Of a stretch of DNA of 8,263 bases, positions 1 to 8,263 are shown piece by piece. The position numbers and the translations under genes are program-made. The notes under the pieces were generated by a model, which searched no databases, was not told the origin of the DNA, and saw nothing but the letters and a program-made list of their open reading frames with translations. The DNA lies in assembly GCA_900770725.1 (NCBI GenBank), contig CAAGLL010000057.1, forward strand, positions 1-8,263. Direction: 5' to 3'. Position 1 is the stretch's first letter, and each line of letters begins with the position of its first letter. This DNA comes from an uncultured Succinivibrio sp. GTDB lineage: Bacteria; Pseudomonadota; Gammaproteobacteria; Enterobacterales; Succinivibrionaceae.

Positions 1-2
1 GG

Positions 3-1001
3 CCCGCGATCGTGGCCGAGCTTTCAGGAAACCACGAGGGATCGCTTGAGCGCTGCATGCGCCTCATGGATCTGGCGCATGAAAACGGCGCCGATGCCGT
101 CAAGATCCAGACCTACACCGAGGACTCGCTGACCTTGGACTCGGACCGCCCTGAGTTTCAGATCACCGGAGGCTTGTGGAAGGGCCAAACCCTCTATGAG
201 CTCTACAAAAAGGCCAAGACTCCGCGCGAGTGGGTGAAGCCTTTGTTCAAGCACGCCATGGAGCATGGCATAAGGCTGTTCTCCACCCCGTTTTCATTTG
301 AGGATCTCAAGGCGCTCGAGGATGCGGGATGCCCCTGCTACAAGATAGCCTCGTTCGAGCTCAACTACGTGCAGCTCATCTCAGAGTGCGCCAGAACCTT
401 CAAGCCCATGGTCATCTCGACAGGGCTGGGGACGCAGGAGGAGATAGATCGCGCGGTCGAGGCTGCGCGCCAGGGGGGCTGCCGCGATCTCACGCTGCTC
501 GTCTGCCAAAGCAGCTATCCTGCCGATCCTGCCAAGTTCTCGCTGCGCACCATTCCCTACTTGAAGGAGCGCTACGGCTGCAAGGCCGGGCTTTCGGATC
601 ACGCCCTAGGCGACGTGCAGGACATCGCCGCGACGGCCTTGGGCGCGGACATGATTGAGAAGCACTTCACCGACGATCGCTCGCGCGGCAGCGTCGACGC
701 GGCCTTCTCGATGGAGCCTTCTGATCTCAGAAAGCTTGCATCAGACACCGCCGAGGCCGCCGCCTCGCTGGGAGTGTACGGCGTGAGGCTCACCCCTGAG
801 GAGCAGGCATCCCGCGGGGGCAGGCGCAGCGTTTATCTTGTAAAGAAGCTTAAGAATGGCGATGTGCTTACGGAGGACTGTGTGAGGATCGTGCGCCCCG
901 CCTGCGGGATGGAGCCGTATCAGCTTCACGATGTGCTCGGCAGGAAGGCCAAAATGGATCTCGATGCACCGATCCCGCTTGAGCGCAAGTTCTTCTGCTG
1001 A
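3..1001 (+). CDS. pseI: Pseudaminic acid synthase (NeuB family), 5'-truncated by window edge
   Basis: This cytoplasmic enzyme is predicted to condense phosphoenolpyruvate with 2,4-diacetamido-2,4,6-trideoxy-altrose to form pseudaminic acid, a nonulosonic sugar used on flagella, capsule or LPS. The frame is open to the window edge and reads P-A-I-V-A-E-L-S-G-N-H-E-G, the usual beta-1 start of the NeuB barrel. The GTG at 12 is therefore an internal Val, and the true start lies upstream. Features favouring PseI over NeuB or LegI are AELSGNH, KIQTYT, GGLWKGQTLYELY (about 168-206) and FSTPF. KIASFE, VISTGLG, GLSDHALGD (about 588-614), EKHFT and AFSMEP follow. The antifreeze-like SAF domain (about 805-1001) contains RRSVYLVKKLKNGDVLTED and VLGRKAK. 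The stretch after EKHFTDDR is RGSVDAAFS, where the family usually has a GGPD-type motif. The visible 332 residues fit a protein of about 345-350. Family assignment is strong; substrate choice is inferred from motifs. Confidence 0.9.
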   Translation, partial: PAIVAELSGNHEGSLERCMRLMDLAHENGADAVKIQTYTEDSLTLDSDRPEFQITGGLWKGQTLYELYKKAKTPREWVKPLFKHAMEHGIRLFSTPFSFEDLKALEDAGCPCYKIASFELNYVQLISECARTFKPMVISTGLGTQEEIDRAVEAARQGGCRDLTLLVCQSSYPADPAKFSLRTIPYLKERYGCKAGLSDHALGDVQDIAATALGADMIEKHFTDDRSRGSVDAAFSMEPSDLRKLASDTAEAAASLGVYGVRLTPEEQASRGGRRSVYLVKKLKNGDVLTEDCVRIVRPACGMEPYQLHDVLGRKAKMDLDAPIPLERKFFC

Positions 1002-1042
1002 TCCAGAGTAAATTGCCATAAAGAGCGCATGCATCTTGGCAG

Positions 1043-1091
1043 GCAAGTGCGAGCGCCCAGGCGGAGCCATGGGCCGGCGCAACTGCTTTTT
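1043..1091 (+). terminator. Possible Rho-independent terminator behind pseI
   Basis: An imperfect hairpin starts 41 bases after the pseI stop. GCGCC at 1053-1057 pairs with GGCGC at 1076-1080. Outside it, GCA (1043-1045) and GT (1047-1048) pair with ACTGC at 1082-1086, with a bulged A and a small internal loop. Five T residues follow directly at 1087-1091. The loop is long and the outer stem interrupted, so the fold is weaker than a textbook terminator. The position between a gene end and a promoter-like sequence supports the call. Confidence 0.45.
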
Positions 1092-1092
1092 C

Positions 1093-1122
1093 TTGACATG
1101 ATAATGTACTGCATTGACTAAT
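1093..1122 (+). promoter_or_regulatory. Candidate sigma70 promoter for malQ-glgB-glgX
   Basis: A perfect -35 hexamer TTGACA lies at 1093-1098. With an 18-base spacer, ACTAAT at 1117-1122 matches four of six bases of TATAAT. The stretch 1093-1142 is clearly richer in A+T than the coding DNA around it. The start point would fall near 1129, giving a leader of about 200 bases before malQ. I see no convincing MalT box (GGGGA-K-GAGG type) or CRP palindrome nearby. A second -10-like TAAAAT at 1181-1186 has no good -35 partner. Confidence 0.45.
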
Positions 1123-1184
1123 TTTAGGAATGATTTTCCCTTTTGCGACAAGTCTCCCTGCGGCGTCCAAGCCAAACAGGTAAA

Positions 1185-1328
1185 ATGAAAACAAGCAAGA
1201 AGCCTCGCGCCGCGCCCGCGCCTGAAAACTCCACGCAGTTGATAAAAGCGCACTTGGCGCGGCGCGTGAAAAGGCCTTTGCAGCAAAATAAACAAGGAAA
1301 CTCAGGGTCCCGCTTGAGGCGGGCTTAG
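1185..1328 (+). CDS. Possible small basic leader peptide before malQ (47 aa)
   Basis: An ATG-started frame of 47 codons ends with TAG at 1326-1328, four bases before the malQ ATG. A weak ribosome site, AGG at 1178-1180, sits four bases before its start. The product would be very basic, with 6 Lys and 7 Arg against one Glu and no Asp. It is rich in Ala, Pro, Gln and Asn, with no membrane segment or motif I recognise. It begins MKTSKKPRAAPAP. It lies inside the predicted malQ leader RNA, and its last codons cover the only SD-like sequence of malQ, so it could couple malQ translation. It may also be a chance open frame in the untranslated leader, since codon bias in so short a stretch proves little. 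Confidence 0.25.
   Translation: MKTSKKPRAAPAPENSTQLIKAHLARRVKRPLQQNKQGNSGSRLRRA
1309..1323 (+). promoter_or_regulatory. Small hairpin overlapping the malQ ribosome site
   Basis: CCCGC at 1309-1313 can pair with GCGGG at 1319-1323 around the loop TTGAG. The best SD-like sequence for malQ, GAGGCGGG at 1316-1323, is partly in the loop and partly in the right arm. It stands nine bases before the ATG at 1333 (13 bases from GAGG), a somewhat long spacing. The stem is only five base pairs but all G-C, so it could limit ribosome access. Confidence 0.35.
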
Positions 1329-1332
1329 CAAT

Positions 1333-3537
1333 ATGACAGAAAATCAGATCCAGGAGCTGGCCGACAAGGCCGGCATCGCGCGCGATTATTTGGACGTGTC
1401 GAACAACCTCGTCACCATCGATCCCAAGAACCGGGCCGACATGCTCAGGATCATGGGCTACCCCATAAACGATCCCAAGGCGCTTGAGCTCAAGCTCGAG
1501 CACTCAAGGCGCAAGGAGTGCGACGACATCCTGGATCCGGTCACGGTGCTCAACGACAAGGACTTCAAGTGCATCTACCTGCGCACCCGCGCCGATGTGC
1601 GCGAGAGCGCGGTGATCTCTTGGAGCATCGAGCTTGAGGACCACACCCGCATAAGCGACGCCGTGCCGCTTGAGGAAATAGAGATAGCCGACTACTTCGA
1701 CCTCGACGGCGAGCAGTACGACCTGAGGCGCTTCAACCTGCCCGAGGATCTTCCCTACGGCTACCACCACTTCAGCTGCGTCATCACCGACGGCTACCGG
1801 ATCTTCAACTCGGTGCGCAGCAGCCTCATCCGCTGCCCCTCGCGCATGTACATGCCAGAGGAGCTCAAGCAGGGGCGCAAGCTCTGGGGCGTGAGCATCC
1901 AGCTCTACGCGCTGCGCTCCGAGGAGAACTGGGGCGTGGGCGACTTCAATGACCTGAAGAACCTCCTGCCCGATCTCGCGCGCTGCGGCGGCTCGTTCGT
2001 CGGCTTGAACCCGGTGCACGCCGGCTACCCTTCAAGCCCCGATCCCTGCAACGTCAGCCCCTATTCCCCGTCATCCCGCCAGTGGCTCAACATCTGCTAC
2101 ATCAGCGTGCCCCAGGTGCCCGAGTACATCGAGTGCAAGGAGGCCTGCGCGCTCGTTGGCTCCAAGCCCTTCCAGCAGAAGCTGCGCGCGCTGCGCGAGC
2201 GCGAGTACGTCGACTACCGCGGCGTCCTCGACCTCAAGCTCGAGGTGCTGAGGGTGATCTTCGACCACATGCACGTCGATGACCGCCGCTCCACCCGCGG
2301 CCGAAAGTTCCTCTCCTTCATCGAGGAGGGCGGCAGGGACCTGCTGACCATGGCGACCTACGGCGCGCTGCAGGCCGATCTCTTCAAGAAGGGGATCGAC
2401 GCCTCGGGCTGGCAGGCCTTCCCGCGCGAGCTCCAGCAGGCCGACTCCCCGTTCGTCGAGGTCTGGCGCAACGAGCATGCAGCCGACGTGCGCTTCTACT
2501 GCTACCTCCAGTTCCTCGCGCAGGAGCAGCTTGACGACGCCTTTGCGCAAGCGCAGCGCAGCCGCATGTGCGTGGGCATCTACCGCGACCTCGCTGTGGG
2601 CGTGGCCCCGGGATCCTGCGACGTCTGGGGCGACCGCGACGGCGTCTACCGCGTCAAGGCCTCCGTGGGCGCCCCTCCCGACCACCTGGGCCCCCTGGGC
2701 CAGGTCTGGGGGCTTGCGCCCATGGACCCCAAGGCGCTGCGCGAGTGCGCGTACGAGCCGATGATCCGCCTCTACCGCGCCAACATGAGATCCTGCGGCG
2801 CGCTGCGCATCGACCATGCGGCGGGCCTCAACCGCTTCTGGTGGGTCGCCAACGGCCACAAGGCCTGCGACGGCGTCTACGTGAAGTCCCCGATGCACGA
2901 TCTCATCGGCATCATCGCCCTGGAGTCGGTGCGCCACCAGTGCGTGATCCTCTGCGAGGACCTCGGCACCATCCCGCAGGAGCTGCGCGACGCGCTGCGC
3001 GAGTGCGGGGCGCTCTCCTACAAGATGTTCTTCGACGAGAGGGCCTCGGACGGCGGCTTCATCTCCCCCTACGACTACCAGCACACCGCGATGGCCGCGC
3101 TCACCACCCACGACATGCCCACGCTCAAGGGCTGGTGGAACAACCTCGACCTCATAAACGGCGTCAAGATGGGCATCTACACCGAGCAGCAGCGCATCGA
3201 CCTCACGCGCGAGCGCGATCAGGCCAAGCAGCGCATGTTCGACAGCATGCGCTACTTCGGCTCGCTCGACAGCTCGATCCCGTACCTTGCATCCGAGACC
3301 CCGTTCTCGATGGAGCTCGTCAAGGATCTGCAGGTGCACCTGTGCAAGACCTCCTGCATGATGTACAGCTCGCAGCTTGAGGACTGGATTGGAGTTGAGA
3401 AGCCTGTCAACGTCCCCGGGACCATGCGGGAGTATCCTAATTGGAGAAGGAAGCTCACGAGGAACCTGGACGAGATATTCAGCGATCCCTTCGTGAAGGA
3501 TCTGACCTCGGCGATGACCACGGCAAGGAATGCCTGA
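1333..3537 (+). CDS. malQ: 4-alpha-glucanotransferase (amylomaltase, GH77)
   Basis: The enzyme moves alpha-1,4-glucan segments between malto-oligosaccharides in the cytoplasm, releasing glucose and building longer chains that phosphorylase can use. The 734-residue product is slightly longer than E. coli MalQ (694). Residues 1-180 form the N-terminal region of the long bacterial type. The GH77 barrel starts near LWGVSIQLYALRSEENWGVGDF (184 onward). Family motifs follow: DPCNVSPYSPSSR (237-249), DLAVGVAPGSCDVW, and APPDHLGPLGQVWG (447-460). The catalytic set is complete: nucleophile Asp494 in LRIDHAAGLNRFWW, acid/base Glu542 in LCEDLGTIP, and Asp594 in TTHDMPTLKGWW. The ATG at 1333 is preferred because the N-terminus (ELADKAGIARDY) matches the family start. 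The ribosome site is weak. It is first in a co-directional block with glgB and glgX, which suggests recycling of glycogen-derived oligosaccharides rather than a maltose-regulon role. Confidence 0.96.
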   Translation: MTENQIQELADKAGIARDYLDVSNNLVTIDPKNRADMLRIMGYPINDPKALELKLEHSRRKECDDILDPVTVLNDKDFKCIYLRTRADVRESAVISWSIELEDHTRISDAVPLEEIEIADYFDLDGEQYDLRRFNLPEDLPYGYHHFSCVITDGYRIFNSVRSSLIRCPSRMYMPEELKQGRKLWGVSIQLYALRSEENWGVGDFNDLKNLLPDLARCGGSFVGLNPVHAGYPSSPDPCNVSPYSPSSRQWLNICYISVPQVPEYIECKEACALVGSKPFQQKLRALREREYVDYRGVLDLKLEVLRVIFDHMHVDDRRSTRGRKFLSFIEEGGRDLLTMATYGALQADLFKKGIDASGWQAFPRELQQADSPFVEVWRNEHAADVRFYCYLQFLAQEQLDDAFAQAQRSRMCVGIYRDLAVGVAPGSCDVWGDRDGVYRVKASVGAPPDHLGPLGQVWGLAPMDPKALRECAYEPMIRLYRANMRSCGALRIDHAAGLNRFWWVANGHKACDGVYVKSPMHDLIGIIALESVRHQCVILCEDLGTIPQELRDALRECGALSYKMFFDERASDGGFISPYDYQHTAMAALTTHDMPTLKGWWNNLDLINGVKMGIYTEQQRIDLTRERDQAKQRMFDSMRYFGSLDSSIPYLASETPFSMELVKDLQVHLCKTSCMMYSSQLEDWIGVEKPVNVPGTMREYPNWRRKLTRNLDEIFSDPFVKDLTSAMTTARNA

Positions 3538-3553
3538 GAAAAGGGCCTTGCCT

Positions 3554-3560
3554 AAGGAGA
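3554..3560 (+). promoter_or_regulatory. Strong ribosome binding site of glgB
   Basis: AAGGAGA lies five bases before the ATG at 3565. This decides the glgB start over the out-of-frame ATG at 3561. It lies within the 27-base gap after malQ, which supports co-transcription of malQ and glgB. Confidence 0.85.
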
Positions 3561-3564
3561 ATGC

Positions 3565-5784
3565 ATGCTAATCGACGATCTTAACGGCGCCAGGCTCACG
3601 AAGCCTTTTGAAACGCTCGGGCTCCAGCCCCTCGAGGGCGGCGGGTTCCTCATGAGGGCCTGGCTCCCCGGCGCCGAGGCGGTGGAAGTGCTGTCGCTTG
3701 ACGGCAAGAAGAAGATTTGCTCGCTCGAGCGCATCCACCAGGACGGCCTCTTTGAAAAGAAGCTGCCTGAGGTGAAGGAGCCTTTCCACTACAAGTTCAG
3801 CGTCACCTACAAGGACTCCGTGAACGAGGTCGTCGATCCCTACCAGTTCCGCGACGAGGCCTACTACGGGCTCTCGACGATGAACGAGACGCCGGCGAAC
3901 GTCTACAAGACCATGGGCGCCCACCTCATCGAGGTCGACATCGACGGCGTCAAGGTCAAGGGCACCAAGTTCGTGGTCTACGCCCCGTCGGCCACCTGCG
4001 TCTCGGTCATCGGCGACTTCAACTTCTGGGACGGCCGCCGCCACCCGATGGCCCGCTCGATGATGGGCAACTGGGTGCTCTTCGTGCCAGGGCTGGGGGC
4101 GGGCCTCCGCTACAAGTACGAGATCAAGGATCCCCAGGGCAACCGCCTGCCGCACAAGGCCGATCCGGTGGGCTTCTACCACGAGCAGTACCCCTCGTTC
4201 GCCTCGGTGATCTCCGATCAGACCACCTACCAGTGGCATGATGACCAGTGGCGCGAGGCGCAGCTTTGCGACAAGCTCAAGAAGCCGATCTCGATCTACG
4301 AGATCCACTTCGGCTCCTGGAAGCGCGACTCCCAGGGCAAGAGCCTCTCCTACCGCCAGATGGCCGACGAGCTCACGTCCTACGTAAAGCAGATGGGCTA
4401 CACCCATGTCGAGCTCATGCCGGTGATGGAGCACCCGTTCACCGGCTCCTGGGGCTACCAGCCCACCGGGCTGTTCGCCCCGACGAGCCGCTACGGCACC
4501 ATCGACGACTTCAAGTACTTCGTGGACACCATGCACCAGAACGGCATCGGCGTGATCCTGGACTGGGTGCCGGCCCACTTCCCGACCGACGCCTTCGGCC
4601 TGGCCCGCTTTGACGGCACCTGCGTCTACGAGTACGAGGATCCCCGCCGCGGCTGGCACCCCGACTGGAACTCCCTCATCTACGACTTCGGCCGCGACAC
4701 CGTGAGGCGCTTCCTGATCGCCTCGGCGCTCATCTGGCTTGACTACTACCATGTGGACGGGCTGCGCGTCGACGCGGTGGCCTCGATGCTCTACTGGGAC
4801 TACTCGCGCAAGCCCGGCGAGTGGATCCCCAACGTGGACGGCGGCAACATCAACTACGAGGCGGTGTCCTTCCTCAAGTGGTTCAACGAGGAGGTCTACA
4901 AGAACTACCCTGGCGCCATGACCATCGCCGAGGAGTCCACGGCCTTCACCGGCGTCTCCCGCCCGACCTACACCGGGGGCTTGGGCTTTGGCTTCAAGTG
5001 GAACATGGGCTGGATGCACGACTCGCTTGAGTACATGCAGACCGATCCGTTCTTCCGCAAGTACCACCACGGCGAGATGTCGTTCTCGATGATCTACGCC
5101 TACAACGAGAACTTCATACTCTCGATCTCCCACGACGAGGTGACCCACGGCAAGCGCTCGCTGCTCTACAAGATGCCTGGCGACGAGTGGCAGCAGGCGG
5201 CGAACCTGCGCTCCTACTTAGGCTTCCAGTACGCCCACCCCGGCAAGAAGCTCAACTTCATGGGCACGGAGTTCGGGCAGACCTCCGAGTGGAACGTCGA
5301 CTCCCAGCTCGACTGGTGGCTCCTCAAGTACGAGAAGCACCAGGGGATCCAGCGGCTGGTGCGCGACCTCAACGACCTCTACTTGAACGATCCCTGCCTC
5401 TGGGAGAACGACTACGATCCCAAGTCATTCATGTGGCTCGATGTCAACGACGCCGAGCACAGCATCTTCGCGATGATGAGGATGGACAAGGACCGCGACG
5501 ACGAGATCATCGCGGTGTCGAACTTCACGCCGGTGCCGTACATCGCCTACCGCCTCGGCGTGCCCAAGCCTGGCTCCTACAAGGTCGTGCTCAACACCGA
5601 CGACCGCAGCTACTGGGGCTCTGGCTACGGCACCGGCAGCGACAGGTTCGAGGCTTCCACCATCTCCTGGCAGAACCAGTACCACTCGATAGTGATAGAT
5701 CTGCCGCCCCTGGCCACGGTGTTCGTAAAGCGCATCAAGGACGATGGGCGGGAGCAGGACAAGCAGCCCGGCAGCCCCAAGTAG
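3565..5784 (+). CDS. glgB: 1,4-alpha-glucan branching enzyme (GH13_9)
   Basis: The enzyme cuts alpha-1,4 chains and rejoins the piece by an alpha-1,6 bond, creating the branches of glycogen. The 739-residue protein has the long (type 1) layout, close to E. coli GlgB (728). An N1 beta-sandwich covers about 1-115. A CBM48 domain starts near 133 (GTKFVVYAP, GDFNFW at 150-155). The GH13 barrel starts near 243 (SIYEIHFGSWKR), followed by a C-terminal beta domain. Conserved motifs are ELMPVMEHPF, GSWGYQPTG, DWVPAHFP (333-340), DGLRVDAVASMLYWDYSR with nucleophile Asp403, TIAEEST with acid/base Glu456, and LSISHDEVTHGK with Asp524. MGTEFGQ and EWN also fit. No key residue is missing. It sits 27 bases behind malQ with a strong ribosome site. 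A hairpin follows its stop, so it may be more strongly transcribed than glgX. Confidence 0.98.
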   Translation: MLIDDLNGARLTKPFETLGLQPLEGGGFLMRAWLPGAEAVEVLSLDGKKKICSLERIHQDGLFEKKLPEVKEPFHYKFSVTYKDSVNEVVDPYQFRDEAYYGLSTMNETPANVYKTMGAHLIEVDIDGVKVKGTKFVVYAPSATCVSVIGDFNFWDGRRHPMARSMMGNWVLFVPGLGAGLRYKYEIKDPQGNRLPHKADPVGFYHEQYPSFASVISDQTTYQWHDDQWREAQLCDKLKKPISIYEIHFGSWKRDSQGKSLSYRQMADELTSYVKQMGYTHVELMPVMEHPFTGSWGYQPTGLFAPTSRYGTIDDFKYFVDTMHQNGIGVILDWVPAHFPTDAFGLARFDGTCVYEYEDPRRGWHPDWNSLIYDFGRDTVRRFLIASALIWLDYYHVDGLRVDAVASMLYWDYSRKPGEWIPNVDGGNINYEAVSFLKWFNEEVYKNYPGAMTIAEESTAFTGVSRPTYTGGLGFGFKWNMGWMHDSLEYMQTDPFFRKYHHGEMSFSMIYAYNENFILSISHDEVTHGKRSLLYKMPGDEWQQAANLRSYLGFQYAHPGKKLNFMGTEFGQTSEWNVDSQLDWWLLKYEKHQGIQRLVRDLNDLYLNDPCLWENDYDPKSFMWLDVNDAEHSIFAMMRMDKDRDDEIIAVSNFTPVPYIAYRLGVPKPGSYKVVLNTDDRSYWGSGYGTGSDRFEASTISWQNQYHSIVIDLPPLATVFVKRIKDDGREQDKQPGSPK

Positions 5785-5799
5785 GGACAGCCTTTGAAT

Positions 5800-5837
5800 A
5801 AGGGGCGCCAGGGCACCATGTGTCCCGGCGCCCTTTT
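5800..5837 (+). terminator. Hairpin with short T run between glgB and glgX (terminator or attenuator)
   Basis: GGGCGCC at 5803-5809 pairs with GGCGCCC at 5827-5833. The stem continues with GGG (5811-5813) to CCC (5824-5826) and CAC (5814-5816) to GTG (5820-5822), closing on loop CAT. One A (5810) and one T (5823) are bulged. Flanking AA and TT extend the base. The T run (5834-5837) is only four long and is followed by GCATCC. This suggests partial termination or an RNA 3'-end stabiliser rather than a full stop. The glgX ribosome site begins ten bases later. Confidence 0.7.
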
Positions 5838-5846
5838 GCATCCATC

Positions 5847-5853
5847 GGAGGAG
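5847..5853 (+). promoter_or_regulatory. Ribosome binding site of glgX
   Basis: GGAGGAG stands ten bases before the ATG at 5864. A second AAGG (5860-5863) touches the start codon but is too close to serve. The site sits just past the intergenic hairpin, so it is free when that hairpin folds. Confidence 0.75.
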
Positions 5854-5863
5854 TCACTCAAGG

Positions 5864-8050
<2,187 letters not shown>

Positions 8051-8079
8051 GGTAAGGCACAAGGGCATCTAAGGCAAAG

Positions 8080-8106
8080 CGGGGGAGCGGCATGGCCGCT
8101 CCCCCG
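8080..8106. terminator. Perfect 12-bp hairpin between convergent frames
   Basis: CGGGGGAGCGGC (8080-8091) is an exact reverse complement of GCCGCTCCCCCG (8095-8106), with ATG as loop. It starts 30 bases after the glgX stop. On the plus strand GTGCACTGTTAAGG region sequence follows, with no T run. On the minus strand CTTTGCCTT follows, which is only mildly T-rich. It probably ends or protects transcripts from both sides. Confidence 0.55.
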
Positions 8107-8115
8107 TGCACTGTT

Positions 8116-8130
8116 AAGGCGGATCGCCTT
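8116..8130. repeat. Short inverted repeat at the minus-strand stop codon
   Basis: AAGGCG (8116-8121) pairs with CGCCTT (8125-8130) around GAT. It touches the stop codon of the minus-strand frame. On the plus strand it is followed by TACTT. Together with the larger hairpin at 8080-8106 it may form a double termination region between glgX and its convergent neighbour. Confidence 0.35.
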
Positions 8131-8263
8131 TACTTCCAGCTTAGCTGCATGGGCTCTTGCGCCATCACCAGCGGGCGCGCGAGGCTGCGCTGGTGCTTGA
8201 GCGCATCGCCTGTCTGCGGTGCGATCGCCCTTGCAAGATCCATGACCCAAGGGGAGGGCATGA
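8130..8263 (-). CDS. C-terminal end of an unidentified convergent gene (partial)
   Basis: On the minus strand a frame enters from the window edge and stops with TAA at 8132-8130. The visible tail includes PSPWVMDLARAIAPQTGD and ends in MQLSWK. G/C in third positions and the amino acid mix resemble the coding DNA of this window. A hairpin stands just beyond the stop, as expected at a gene end. An ATG at 8261 could open a 43-residue peptide. A longer gene starting outside the window is more likely. I do not recognise the family from this piece. Confidence 0.5.
   Translation of the reverse strand, partial: MPSPWVMDLARAIAPQTGDALKHQRSLARPLVMAQEPMQLSWK

Noticed and set aside
12..14. GTG at 12 as the start of pseI
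   Set aside because: The codons before it (Pro-Ala-Ile) continue the conserved first strand of the NeuB barrel, so it is an internal Val.
1099..1106. TGATAATG as an extended -10 promoter box
   Set aside because: No acceptable -35 sequence lies 16-18 bases upstream (the region is G+C-rich hairpin), so the TTGACA-based reading is preferred.
1002..1332. MalT boxes, CRP site, riboswitch or tRNA in the long gap
   Set aside because: I looked for GGGGA-K-GAGG boxes, TGTGA-N6-TCACA symmetry and cloverleaf pairing and found no convincing match.
868..1503. Minus-strand frames across the pseI-malQ gap (868-1503 and 741-1295)
   Set aside because: They overlap the ends of two real genes in antisense, lack a good ribosome site and show no domain features.
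2071..3339. A 422-codon open frame on the minus strand opposite malQ
   Set aside because: Same cause: low-complexity antisense translation with no recognisable domain, wholly inside a convincing malQ.
3568..5148. A 526-codon open frame on the minus strand opposite glgB
   Set aside because: It is an antisense reading of a strongly biased G+C-rich gene. The translation is dominated by Val, Ala, His, Leu, Glu and Gly without motifs, while glgB shows every family motif on the other strand.

Overview
The window looks like chromosomal DNA of a Gram-negative bacterium, most likely a gammaproteobacterium. It is G+C-rich by eye, has dense genes with good Shine-Dalgarno sites, and its GlgB and GlgX resemble the enterobacterial and Pasteurellaceae types. 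The gene order malQ-glgB-glgX matches the start of the glycogen cluster I recall from Haemophilus influenzae (malQ-glgB-glgX-glgC-glgA-glgP). The genus cannot be fixed from the sequence alone. Succinivibrionaceae or a related high-G+C anaerobe is only a guess.

Layout. Bases 1-1001 hold the 3' part of a pseudaminic acid synthase gene (pseI), whose first codons lie before the window. Bases 1002-1332 are a 331-base intergenic region. It appears to carry a terminator for pseI, a sigma70-type promoter just behind it, and a short basic reading frame ending 4 bases before malQ. Bases 1333-8050 hold three large co-directional genes: malQ (4-alpha-glucanotransferase), glgB (glycogen branching enzyme) and glgX (glycogen debranching enzyme). 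glgB follows malQ after 27 bases. glgX follows glgB after 79 bases, which contain a strong hairpin with a short T run. Beyond glgX, at 8051-8129, lie two hairpins. From 8130 the minus strand carries what looks like the C-terminal end of a convergent, unidentified gene.

How the genes work together. GlgB puts alpha-1,6 branches into glycogen, GlgX removes the short branches left by phosphorylase, and MalQ recycles the released short malto-oligosaccharides into longer chains and glucose. All three keep the Asp/Glu/Asp catalytic triad of clan GH-H, so the set is predicted to be active. ADP-glucose pyrophosphorylase, glycogen synthase and phosphorylase (glgC, glgA, glgP) do not follow in this window. 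PseI belongs to a different pathway, nonulosonic acid synthesis for surface or flagellar glycans, and probably closes a separate upstream operon.

I see no clear new multi-gene system, CRISPR array, RNA gene or mobile element. The items most worth checking are regulatory: the possible leader peptide before malQ, the hairpin between glgB and glgX, and an 11-bp hairpin inside the first 110 bases of glgX.
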